A DNA stretch of 64,000 nt from UBA3910 sp002391465. GTDB taxonomy: Bacteria; Bacillota; Limnochordia; Darwinibacteriales; Darwinibacteriaceae. The notes beneath the pieces are model-generated. The model did no database searches. It saw only the letters and a program-made list of their open reading frames with translations, and was not told the DNA's origin. The position numbers were made by a program, and so were the translations under genes. The DNA lies in NCBI GenBank assembly GCA_030054835.1, contig JASGVS010000021.1:1-64000 (forward strand), given 5' to 3'. Numbering within the stretch: position 1 is the stretch's first letter; every line of letters starts with the position of its first letter. Below, one piece after another: positions 8,821-16,592 of this stretch.

Positions 8821-9840
8821 ATGCAAAACTTAGCAGTACAACCGGAGGCAGTTCAAAAGGACGTCCTTTTACAGGTCAAAGACCTGCGAACCTATTTTGA
8901 GATAAAAAAATGGGGTTTTATCACGGTTGGGCACGTGCGGGCAGTAGATAGGGTCAGCTTCAACCTGCATAAGGGGGAGGCCATCTCCATTGTGGGCGAG
9001 AGCGGCTGCGGTAAGAGTACGCTGGCCAGGACTATCCTAGGCCTGCATAAGCCAACCGGCGGAGATATTGTCTACAACGGCGAAAGCATCGCCAGCTATG
9101 ATAAGAATCAGGTTAAAAAGTACCGTGCTGACCTTGGCTTTGTCCAGCAGGATCCTTACGGGGCCCTGCCCCCGTTCATGAACATCCACCGCATCCTGGC
9201 GGAACCGCTCATCGTGAACGGAATTAAGGATAAGGGGCAACAGGATGAACTGATCAGAAAGGCCTTGACCGATCTCAAGCTCACGCCGGTGGAGGATTTC
9301 CTCAATAAATTCCCCCACATGCTCAGCGGCGGGCAGCAACAGAGGGTGGTCATTGCCCGCTCCAAGATCCTGAACCCAAGTCTGATCGTTGCCGACGAGC
9401 CAGTCTCCATGCTGGATGCGTCCGTGCGGATTGAGATCCTCCAGCTCATGCAGCAGCTGCAGGAGGAGTACAACCTGGCCGTGATCTACATTACCCATGA
9501 CCTTTCCACTGTCCGCTACTTCTCGGAGCGTATTCTAATAATGTACGGCGGCAAGGTTGTGGAACAGGGGCCGGTAAGGGAATTCTTAGAAAACCCAGCC
9601 CACCCGTACACCCAGGCACTCTTGGAGGCCACGTCCGATCCGGATCCGGAAAACGTGAAGACATTCAAAAAGGTACCCAGCGGCGAGCCGCCCAGCCTGT
9701 TGAATCCGCCTGAAGGATGCCGGTTCCATCCCCGCTGCGACCGTATGATAGCTGGGCTGTGCGATCAGCAGGAGCCGCCCGATTTCGAACTGAAGGAAGG
9801 ACATTTGGCCGCTTGCTGGCTGTACAAAGAGGAAGCATGA
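8821..9840 (+). CDS. ABC transporter ATP-binding protein, OppF/DppF type
   Basis: Second ATPase of the importer, about 339 residues. The ATG at 8821 is preferred to an upstream GTG at 8812 because GAGGTG, overlapping the preceding stop, is spaced 6 bases before it. Visible motifs are Walker A GESGCGKST, signature LSGGQQQR, Walker B LIVADEPVSMLD and switch YITHD. As in its partner, the C-terminus carries the PPSLLNPPEGCRFHPRC cysteine pattern plus two later cysteines. Its last codons overlap the start of the small membrane protein gene. Confidence 0.93.
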   Translation: MQNLAVQPEAVQKDVLLQVKDLRTYFEIKKWGFITVGHVRAVDRVSFNLHKGEAISIVGESGCGKSTLARTILGLHKPTGGDIVYNGESIASYDKNQVKKYRADLGFVQQDPYGALPPFMNIHRILAEPLIVNGIKDKGQQDELIRKALTDLKLTPVEDFLNKFPHMLSGGQQQRVVIARSKILNPSLIVADEPVSMLDASVRIEILQLMQQLQEEYNLAVIYITHDLSTVRYFSERILIMYGGKVVEQGPVREFLENPAHPYTQALLEATSDPDPENVKTFKKVPSGEPPSLLNPPEGCRFHPRCDRMIAGLCDQQEPPDFELKEGHLAACWLYKEEA

Positions 9841-10070
9841 AAGATACCAGAAGAAACTTGATAGCAGCGGGTTCGATCATGATGATCGCGGGCTGGTCCA
9901 TGGTAATGCTCATGATCGTCGGTGTATTCAGGACAACCTATCCCCTCTCCATCACTGCATTCGTGGTGTTCACGATAGGATTTGCCATGGGTGGCCTGGC
10001 CCTGGCCTCCTATTTCCAAGAGGAGAGGAAAAAGCGGGAACACAGAAAAAAATGGGAAGACCCCTTTTAG
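9837..10070 (+). CDS. Small two-helix membrane protein at the end of the transporter operon
   Basis: A 77-residue protein starting at an ATGA overlap with the preceding ATPase gene, with GAGGAAG upstream. It has two hydrophobic helices (about residues 9-32 and 38-59) and a highly charged cytoplasmic tail (EERKKREHRKKW). No family recognised. Tight coupling suggests it is made with the transporter, perhaps as an accessory or stabilising subunit; that is inference from context only. The bidirectional terminator follows directly. Confidence 0.6.
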   Translation: MKDTRRNLIAAGSIMMIAGWSMVMLMIVGVFRTTYPLSITAFVVFTIGFAMGGLALASYFQEERKKREHRKKWEDPF

Positions 10071-10088
10071 AGCCTTCCCAGAAATACA

Positions 10089-10120
10089 AAAAAGCGCGCC
10101 CCTGCGGCGCGCTTTTCTTA
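10089..10120. terminator. Bidirectional terminator between transporter operon and lipoprotein gene
   Basis: AAAAGCGCGCC / GGCGCGCTTTT inverted repeat with a five-base loop; A-rich on the left and T-rich on the right, so it can stop transcription from both converging genes. Confidence 0.85.
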
Positions 10121-10516
10121 TTTAACAGTCCAGGAGATATTATAGCTGCCCCGGGCCTTTTGACCCCTGATTTTGAGCGTGTGTCTACCACTCTCGCTGA
10201 TAACTGCTGTCTCTTCTCCCTTGGAGCTCGCTTCTACTTCGAATACGGTATCGCCGGACGGAGCGATGAGGGTTACGGTTAATTCTCCCTTTTCCGCCTT
10301 CAGTTCATACTGAAACGAAACCACATCGCCCTCTGTCAGCTTGATGTATTTCGTATTGGTCCCAGACAGCAGAATAAACTTAGCCGACATCTTGTTCCCC
10401 ATCGCCGAAGAGCGGTAACCTATCCTAAAGCCGCTGCGATGGGCACAGCCCGTGAGTACAACTGCAAGTAGTAGAAAGGTGAGAAAAAGAATCTGGACTT
10501 TTCTCCGTCTTTTCAC
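10118..10516 (-). CDS. Small lipoprotein, unknown function
   Basis: A 132-residue predicted lipoprotein: a basic N-terminus (MKRRRKVQ), a hydrophobic stretch and a lipobox LTGC with Cys24. The mature part reads as a single beta-sandwich (alternating strands such as GELTVTLIAPSG and GRHTLKIRG). No enzyme motif is visible. It resembles small envelope lipoproteins with a jelly-roll or fibronectin-like fold, but I cannot name a family. It sits last in a minus-strand run after the HAD gene, separated from it by 88 bases. Confidence 0.65.
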   Translation of the reverse strand: MKRRRKVQILFLTFLLLAVVLTGCAHRSGFRIGYRSSAMGNKMSAKFILLSGTNTKYIKLTEGDVVSFQYELKAEKGELTVTLIAPSGDTVFEVEASSKGEETAVISESGRHTLKIRGQKARGSYNISWTVK

Positions 10517-10604
10517 CTGCCCGGCCCCCTTACATTTACGTTCCTAGTTTCACAATCTTATTCAAGAAAAAAGGACAGTTCCCTCCCTTCCGCCTGAATT
10601 TGAC

Positions 10605-11318
10605 CTAGGCCAGGGCGGGAAGCTTCCGCAAATACTCAAGCAGCCCCTGCCGATCGCCATGGGGAAAGTGGGAATAATCCTCACCACTGACATTAATCAA
10701 GTCGTCCGTAACCAGAAAGACAGGAATGCCCAAACGGGCTGCCACGAGATCCTCCTGCACATCGTTCCCCACCATGAGGCAGTCCTCCGGCTTAAGCTGG
10801 AGTTTATCTAAGATTTCCTGGTAATAGCCTAGATTGGGTTTGGCGTAGCGGGAGTTCTCATAGGTTGTGATCAGGCTGAAGTCAGCTGGATTCAGACCTG
10901 CCCAGCGCATACGCTCCAAAGTGGCTACCCGGGGAAAGATGGGGTTGGTGGCCAGCACCACCTGGTAACCCTTCTCCTTGAGAAGCTGGACTGCCTGATG
11001 GGCCAGGGGTGTGGGCTGAACCGCCTCAGCTACCCTGGCAAACTCTGTTTGGTAAAAGAGCTCGAATTGAAGTATGTAATCTTCAGGTGTGCCCCCGAAA
11101 ACACCTAGAAAGAGCTGCCAAAAGCGTTCTTCGTTCGTAATCGTACCGTCATTGGCAGCCATCACAGCGGCGCCCTTAAGCACCACTTCCACCAGTCTCT
11201 GGGCCTCAAAGCCTAAGGCCGGCGCCTTGAGCCCCAATTCCTTCACATAAGCTTGGACGAATACGTCCTGATCCATGGGGAGTAGCGTCCCATCAAGATC
11301 GAATAAAACTGTATTCAC
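10605..11318 (-). CDS. HAD-superfamily hydrolase (phosphatase)
   Basis: A 237-residue hydrolase. The GTG at 11318 is chosen because AGGAGGAG lies directly upstream and the DLDGT nucleophile motif then falls at residues 7-11, as usual in the family. Motif II is ATNP, the motif III Lys lies in YAKPN, and motif IV is GNDVQEDL. The cap is an inserted helical domain (about residues 15-90). Probably dephosphorylates a small phosphorylated metabolite or a nucleotide. It follows the deaminase gene by 10 bases, so a role in nucleotide salvage or clean-up is plausible but unproven. Confidence 0.85.
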   Translation of the reverse strand: MNTVLFDLDGTLLPMDQDVFVQAYVKELGLKAPALGFEAQRLVEVVLKGAAVMAANDGTITNEERFWQLFLGVFGGTPEDYILQFELFYQTEFARVAEAVQPTPLAHQAVQLLKEKGYQVVLATNPIFPRVATLERMRWAGLNPADFSLITTYENSRYAKPNLGYYQEILDKLQLKPEDCLMVGNDVQEDLVAARLGIPVFLVTDDLINVSGEDYSHFPHGDRQGLLEYLRKLPALA

Positions 11319-11328
11319 TAATCTCCTC

Positions 11329-11979
11329 CTAGACCTTCCCAGCCCCAACCGGCTGCAATTCTTTCACCACATCGGTAAAAACCCTGCCTGCCGAAAAGCT
11401 TTCCTGCACTGCGGTGTGGAAATAACCAGACTGGAACAGTTTTCTTCCTACTGCAACCGCTCTCGGGTTAGCCTGTTCATAGATGGCCACAACCCGATCC
11501 CGTGGGCGGCTGTCACTAAGTTCATAAGCCGCGACTAAGACCAGCTGGAAGTCCTCCAACACGGGATCGCCATACTCGATAGTATACCGCTTACTTCTAA
11601 GGTAGGGCGTGGCTTCTGCCAGCACCAGTGAACCGGCGATTGCATCCCTGGCACCGCACCGTATCCTGCGTACATGCATCATGTTAATGGCACCAAAACA
11701 CATGGGACACGGCTCTAAGCTCGTGTACAGGGTGTATTCCCGGATATTCGGATGCTCACTTTCCCGGATCCGGCTCAACGCCATCATTTCCGCATGGGCA
11801 AGATTACTGCCGGCAAAGGGCCAGGGATAATCCCTGTCATAAATGGCGTTACGGCCCTCTGCCACGATCCGGCACTCAGTGTCCACAATCACGCACCCCA
11901 CTGGTACCGTGCCAACGCAGAACGCCTCCCATGCCAGCTCCAAGGTACGCTGCCAGCTTAATTCAAGGTTCTCCCACAC
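11329..11979 (-). CDS. Nucleoside/tRNA-type deaminase (CDA fold)
   Basis: A 216-residue zinc-dependent deaminase. The zinc/catalytic motifs are HAE (62-64) and PCPMC (90-94), as in the cytidine, guanine and tRNA adenosine deaminase group. It has about 60 extra C-terminal residues compared with TadA, and the tRNA-binding features of TadA are not evident, so a small nucleoside or base substrate is more likely. It starts 2 bases from the stop of the DUF1028 gene and precedes the HAD gene, forming a tight unit. Confidence 0.8.
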   Translation of the reverse strand: MWENLELSWQRTLELAWEAFCVGTVPVGCVIVDTECRIVAEGRNAIYDRDYPWPFAGSNLAHAEMMALSRIRESEHPNIREYTLYTSLEPCPMCFGAINMMHVRRIRCGARDAIAGSLVLAEATPYLRSKRYTIEYGDPVLEDFQLVLVAAYELSDSRPRDRVVAIYEQANPRAVAVGRKLFQSGYFHTAVQESFSAGRVFTDVVKELQPVGAGKV

Positions 11980-11981
11980 AG

Positions 11982-12638
11982 CTATCTCCTCCCCTCGCCG
12001 AACACCGCCCGATGGACCTGGTAAATGCGCTGAAGTTCAGTGATGGGCGTTGGGTGATCGTCCACACGTAGATCTATTTTCACATCGTTAAAACCACCGT
12101 AGCCTGCCCCTTCCTGCACCACTAAAAGGGCTGCCGCCTGCTGGCCACGGGCGTCTCCACCGGCGTTCTGCCCCGCCTCTAACGCGGCAAGGAGCCGTTC
12201 TGCCAAGGGGCCTTCACTGGTCTCAAACGTTCTGGCCATAGCTTGTACCGTCTCTTCGCTGACCAAAATGTTTCCCTGGGCAGTGTAGTTCTCCCCTGTT
12301 ACTCCCCCAGCCCAGTCATGGCATTCAGAGCCGGTGAAGGTAGCCGCATTGCCCCGGGAGTCGACGATGCCCACCTGGCGTTTTTCCCGGCCTGGATCAG
12401 AAGCAAGGAGGATGTCCAACACTTCCTGGGCGCTTTTCCCTGCCGCCAACAGCTCCAGTCCCCTTGGCCCAAAACTAGTATTGGCATAGGATTGGGTGCT
12501 TATTGCCCCCACCCCTGCCTTGGCCCAGGGGCAGACCGCTCCAACAGCCACAAACTTGGACTGTACTGCTACTCCCCATTCCTTGGTTTCCGGATCAAAC
12601 CCTACGATGGAAAAGGTGGCCACGATTTTATCTTCCAT
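11982..12638 (-). CDS. DUF1028 family protein
   Basis: A 218-residue protein recognisable as DUF1028 by its opening (TFSIVGFDPETKEWGVAVQS), the internal GAISTQSYAN and the VDDHPTPI segment near the end. The fold resembles Ntn hydrolases, but no function is established for the family. GGGAGGG lies upstream of the ATG at 12638. Its stop is separated from the deaminase start by 2 bases. Family call is firm; role not assignable. Confidence 0.85.
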   Translation of the reverse strand: MEDKIVATFSIVGFDPETKEWGVAVQSKFVAVGAVCPWAKAGVGAISTQSYANTSFGPRGLELLAAGKSAQEVLDILLASDPGREKRQVGIVDSRGNAATFTGSECHDWAGGVTGENYTAQGNILVSEETVQAMARTFETSEGPLAERLLAALEAGQNAGGDARGQQAAALLVVQEGAGYGGFNDVKIDLRVDDHPTPITELQRIYQVHRAVFGEGRR

Positions 12639-12698
12639 GCCGATCCCTCCCTGTGTTATTGGCTATATTCCCTGTTTTTTCCAAAAGTCCTTGCACGC

Positions 12699-13322
12699 TC
12701 ATTCTACCGCTTGCGCGCTAATACTCCCCCTCAGCCTGTACATCTGTCCCGGTGGGAAATGGGACTCGGGTAGTTTCAGGAATTCGTCCTTCAACAGGGC
12801 GAAAATCAAGACGTCTTCCCAAGCATCCCGGTAGCGGACGTAGGTATACTGCTTTAGCACACCTTCCTGCCTAAAGCCAAACTTCCGCAACAGGCGGATG
12901 GAAGGCTCATTGCCAGGGAAGACAGTTGCCTGAATGCGGTGCATTTCCAGTTCGTGAAAGCCAAAGGGAATCACAGCCCGTACCGCTTCACTCATAATCC
13001 CCTGCCCTTGGTAAGCAGCGGATAGCTCATAACCCAGTTCCGCCCGGGAAAAGTGTTCGAAATCGCTAAAACCGATGGTGCCAATTACCTTGTCATGGGG
13101 TTTAAGGGTAATGCCCCAACGGATAGACTGTTCTTCCGCAAAGCCCGTCTTGAAAAAACGGACAAAGCCCCTCCCTTCCGCTTCCGTTTTGGGCCACCAG
13201 TCGTAATACCGGGCTAGTTCTTCTGTAAAATAGGCATGGATGTCTGCGCCGTCCTCATACCGCAGCTGGCGCAGGATTAGTCGTTCTGTTTCAAGCACAG
13301 GAAACTGCGCAAAAAAAGGCAT
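12699..13322 (-). CDS. GNAT N-acetyltransferase, RimJ/RimL type
   Basis: A 207-residue acetyltransferase. It opens with the classic ETERLILRQL strand. The acetyl-CoA region is GYELSAAYQGQGIMSEAV (about 93-110), followed by RIQATVFPGNEPSIRLLRK, the motif of the RimJ/RimL subgroup that acetylates protein N-termini or small amines. The ATG at 13322 has AGGTGGA upstream. It lies downstream of purB on the same strand and may be cotranscribed. Exact substrate unknown. Confidence 0.88.
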   Translation of the reverse strand: MPFFAQFPVLETERLILRQLRYEDGADIHAYFTEELARYYDWWPKTEAEGRGFVRFFKTGFAEEQSIRWGITLKPHDKVIGTIGFSDFEHFSRAELGYELSAAYQGQGIMSEAVRAVIPFGFHELEMHRIQATVFPGNEPSIRLLRKFGFRQEGVLKQYTYVRYRDAWEDVLIFALLKDEFLKLPESHFPPGQMYRLRGSISAQAVE

Positions 13323-13415
13323 ACAAGTACCAATCCACCTTACTCTGATCTCTAATATCCATATTCTACTACATTCTACACAAAATATAGAGCAAAACCT
13401 TACCGATCTTCGGAG

Positions 13416-14711
13416 CTATTCCAGCCCCAGGCGGGAAAAGATCAAATCCAGGTGTTTGAGGTGACGATTGTAGTCAAAGCAGGCCTTGACCTCCTCCGGA
13501 CTGAGCCAATTGCCCACTTCAGATGCGGCCAGAACGATGGGCAGGAAGGACTTTTGTTTCTCCCACGCTTCCATGGCCAACGGTTGAACGATGTTATAGG
13601 CCTCCTCCCGGGAAAGTCCCTTATCAACTAAGGCCAGCATCACCTGCTGGGAATAGATCAGCCCCAGGGACAGATCCATGTTGCGCTTCATCATGTCCGG
13701 AAAGACAACTAACTGCTCCACAATGCGGCGGAAACGGTTGAGCATGTAGTTCATGAGAATAGTGGCATCGGGTAGGATGATGCGCTCGGCCGAGGAATGG
13801 GAGATATCCCTTTCGTGCCAGAGCGCCACATTTTCATAGGCGGTGAGCATGTAACCTCTCATCACCCTGGCCACACCGGTCATGTTCTCCGAGCCGATGG
13901 GATTGCGCTTGTGGGGCATGGCTGACGAACCGGTCTGCTTGGGTGAGAAATACTCCTCCACTTCCCTCGTTTCCGTCTTCTGCAGACCACGTATTTCAAT
14001 GGCAAACTTCTCGATGGAAGTGGCCATTAGGGCTAGCGTGCCTAGGTATTGGGCATGACGGTCGCGCTGGAGTGTTTGGGTTGAGATCAGGGCACGCTTA
14101 AGCCCAAGTTTCTCGCACACATACTCCTCCACAAAGGGATCAATATTGGCATAGGTACCCACCGCACCCGAGATTTTGCCCACTTCTATGTTCTCAGCCG
14201 CAGCCTTAAAGCGCTGTAAGTTCCGCCCCATTTCGTCATACCACAGGGCGAGCTTCAAACCAAAGGTGGTGGGCTCGGCATGGACCCCATGGGTGCGGCC
14301 GATCATTACCGTGTCTTTGTGTTCAACCGCCCGTTCTTTCAATACCGCTAGCAGGCTTTCCAGATCCCGCAGGAGAATCTGGTTCGCCTGTTTGATCAAA
14401 TAAGACTGGGCAGTGTCTACCACGTCCGTGGATGTGAGCCCGTAATGGATCCACTTACGCTCCTCCCCCAGTGTTTCTGACACAGCCCGGGTGAAGGCCA
14501 CAACATCGTGACGCGTTTCCGCTTCTATGGCACGGATGCGGTCCAGATCAAAACCTGCGTTTTTGCGAATTTTCTCCACGTCTGCCCAGGGGATCACACC
14601 TAACTGGGCCCAGGCCTCACAGGCTAGAATTTCCACCTCCAGCCAAGCCCTAAAGCGGTTCTCTTCACTCCAAACCGAACCCATTTCCGGTCTTGTATAA
14701 CGTTCCAACAT
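13416..14711 (-). CDS. purB: Adenylosuccinate lyase
   Basis: Catalyses two steps of purine synthesis: cleavage of SAICAR to AICAR and of adenylosuccinate to AMP, both releasing fumarate. About 431 residues, the usual length for the short bacterial form. The fumarase/aspartase signature SSAMPHKRNP is present, with the other active-site regions HYGLTSTDVVDTA and GRTHGVHAEPT. The ATG at 14711 gives the canonical MLERYTRPEM start; a GTG four codons upstream is less likely. First of a minus-strand gene run. Confidence 0.96.
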   Translation of the reverse strand: MLERYTRPEMGSVWSEENRFRAWLEVEILACEAWAQLGVIPWADVEKIRKNAGFDLDRIRAIEAETRHDVVAFTRAVSETLGEERKWIHYGLTSTDVVDTAQSYLIKQANQILLRDLESLLAVLKERAVEHKDTVMIGRTHGVHAEPTTFGLKLALWYDEMGRNLQRFKAAAENIEVGKISGAVGTYANIDPFVEEYVCEKLGLKRALISTQTLQRDRHAQYLGTLALMATSIEKFAIEIRGLQKTETREVEEYFSPKQTGSSAMPHKRNPIGSENMTGVARVMRGYMLTAYENVALWHERDISHSSAERIILPDATILMNYMLNRFRRIVEQLVVFPDMMKRNMDLSLGLIYSQQVMLALVDKGLSREEAYNIVQPLAMEAWEKQKSFLPIVLAASEVGNWLSPEEVKACFDYNRHLKHLDLIFSRLGLE

Positions 14712-14744
14712 ACACCTAACCACCCTTGTCTTGTCATAAATACA

Positions 14745-14770
14745 GGTGTCTCTCCCGCAGGAAAGACACC
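14745..14770 (-). terminator. Possible weak terminator between chemoreceptor and purB
   Basis: GGTGTCT / AGACACC inverted repeat with an 11-12 base loop; only a mixed T-rich stretch follows on the minus strand. It may end the chemoreceptor transcript or act as a purB leader hairpin. Confidence 0.35.
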
Positions 14771-14791
14771 ACAGATTTGTCCTTACAGCAT

Positions 14792-16378
14792 CTAGTCCAA
14801 ACCGTAGAAGTTTTCCACCTGCTCCTGTAGGCGCTGGGCCAACAGTTCCAGCCTCTGGGCGTCTCCGGCGATCTGATTAATTACCGCTGACTGCTCCTCC
14901 GTGGAAGCGGCTATTTCCTCGCTGCCCCTGCCCACATCTTCCGCTGCCCTGGTGATGGCGTTTACCTGTTCCACTACCTCCCGGAACACCCTACCTATTT
15001 CAGCAAACTTCTCACCTGTTACGTTGATGCGGTCCTCAACCTGATCAACACTGCGTCCAGTCAGCTCCATGCGCTGCAGCGTCTGCTGGGTCTCCTGCAG
15101 GATCTGCTGGATCAAAACGGCAATTTCCCCGGAGAAGCGGTGTGCTTCTTCCGCCAGTTCCCGGACCTGGGCTGCCACCACCGCAAAACCGCGGCCGTCT
15201 TCTCCTGCCCTAGCCGCTTCAATGGCCGCATTGAGGGCCAACAGGTTAGTCTGCTCGCTGATATCGGCTATGGCGCCAACGATGCCGCTGATCTGCTGGG
15301 AATGGACAGCCAGCTCATCCACTGTGATGGACAGGTCATTCACGTCCCTACGGGCACTGCCCACATCCTGGATCGCCTGGCGCAGCAGCTCTAGACCGTC
15401 CTCCAGCTCATTGAGGGCCCGCTGTGTGTTGGTTTTCATAGTCCCTGCGTTCTCCGCCATGGTCACGGACGTACTGGCAAACTGGTTGGAAGCGCTGGCC
15501 ACTTCGTGCACCGCCGCTCCCGTCTCAACTGCGGCACTGGACAGGCCCTCTGACAGATAGTTTACTTCTTGACTGGTCTGGCGGATGCCCAAAACCAGCC
15601 TGCGCAGTCCCGCCAGCATCTTTTCAACCGAACCGGATAAGGAACCGATTTCATCCCGGGAGCGGATATTCCATTCGGTACCCAAATCACCTGCGCCGAT
15701 CCTACTAACCGCTTCGCCCAGGACGTGCATGGGCCCAATAATGGATCGGGTCACCAACGCAGCGATCACGATACCTAAGACTGTAGCGGCAGTAAGGAGA
15801 ATTCCATTTTGGGTGATCAAGCTGCCAGTTCCCCGCTCAATGTCTGTCTCAACTTGGCCAATCTGCAGTCGAATGGCTTCCCTATTTGCCAGGAGCAGAC
15901 GAGCGATTTCTTCCAGTGCAGCTTCCGTGATACCGTTGTAGGTTTCTGCTGCCTCGGCCACCCTGCCCTGACTCAACAGCTCCCTGATTGTTTGGGCTGA
16001 CTGGTGCAGAGTGTTATGGGGTTCGTGTAGGGCCGCAAACCCCTCCTTCAGGTGGGGATAACGGGCTACAACGTCTTCCAACTCCTCACCCAAGAGCCAT
16101 TTACCCAAATTGCACTGGGTCGGATCGAGTTCAATACTGAAGTTATCAGCTGTTCCATCGATTATGTAGTCCTGCAGGTGGAGGGACCAGCGCACATGTT
16201 CCACTTCCCTCTGCACGAGCGATGCGTAGATCTGCTCCGCCGCCTGGATGCGGGAGGCGGCCTCCCTTGTCTTCTGAATTCCATTGATACTGATGCCCGT
16301 TGTGATCAGGGCCATTACAATCAAAAACAAGAACCCTATTCTCAGTTTAGTGCGAATCGTTATCCTCCAACGCGACAT
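14792..16378 (-). CDS. Methyl-accepting chemotaxis protein with CZB-like zinc-binding sensor domain
   Basis: A 528-residue chemoreceptor. The ATG at 16378 is chosen because GGGAGGAG lies 6 bases upstream. TM1 is at about 12-32 and TM2 at about 188-208. Between them lies a helical sensor with the pattern of chemoreceptor zinc-binding domains: HVRW, then LDPTQCNLGKW, then PHNTLH, supplying His, Cys and two His. A HAMP domain and the signalling tip follow (ISEQTNLLALNAAIEAARAG). It should signal to CheA/CheW, which are not in this window. CZB domains are often cytoplasmic; here the placement is between the two membrane helices. Zinc or redox sensing is inferred. Confidence 0.92.
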   Translation of the reverse strand: MSRWRITIRTKLRIGFLFLIVMALITTGISINGIQKTREAASRIQAAEQIYASLVQREVEHVRWSLHLQDYIIDGTADNFSIELDPTQCNLGKWLLGEELEDVVARYPHLKEGFAALHEPHNTLHQSAQTIRELLSQGRVAEAAETYNGITEAALEEIARLLLANREAIRLQIGQVETDIERGTGSLITQNGILLTAATVLGIVIAALVTRSIIGPMHVLGEAVSRIGAGDLGTEWNIRSRDEIGSLSGSVEKMLAGLRRLVLGIRQTSQEVNYLSEGLSSAAVETGAAVHEVASASNQFASTSVTMAENAGTMKTNTQRALNELEDGLELLRQAIQDVGSARRDVNDLSITVDELAVHSQQISGIVGAIADISEQTNLLALNAAIEAARAGEDGRGFAVVAAQVRELAEEAHRFSGEIAVLIQQILQETQQTLQRMELTGRSVDQVEDRINVTGEKFAEIGRVFREVVEQVNAITRAAEDVGRGSEEIAASTEEQSAVINQIAGDAQRLELLAQRLQEQVENFYGLD

Positions 16379-16592
16379 TATCATCTCCTCCCATTGGATT
16401 TCTTCTAAAGAACAGTTCTTGATAACTAACATTATTCCTGTCAAAAAACACCAACTACTCGTGAAATGGGTCACAGCACAGCATTTCCCTTGAATCTTCC
16501 ACTTCTTCCCCGCAGGATTTCATCCTGTTGTCGAGTAATCAAAAACCAATAAATGTAATTGACTTGAATTGAAGTATAAGGAGGGGATCATT

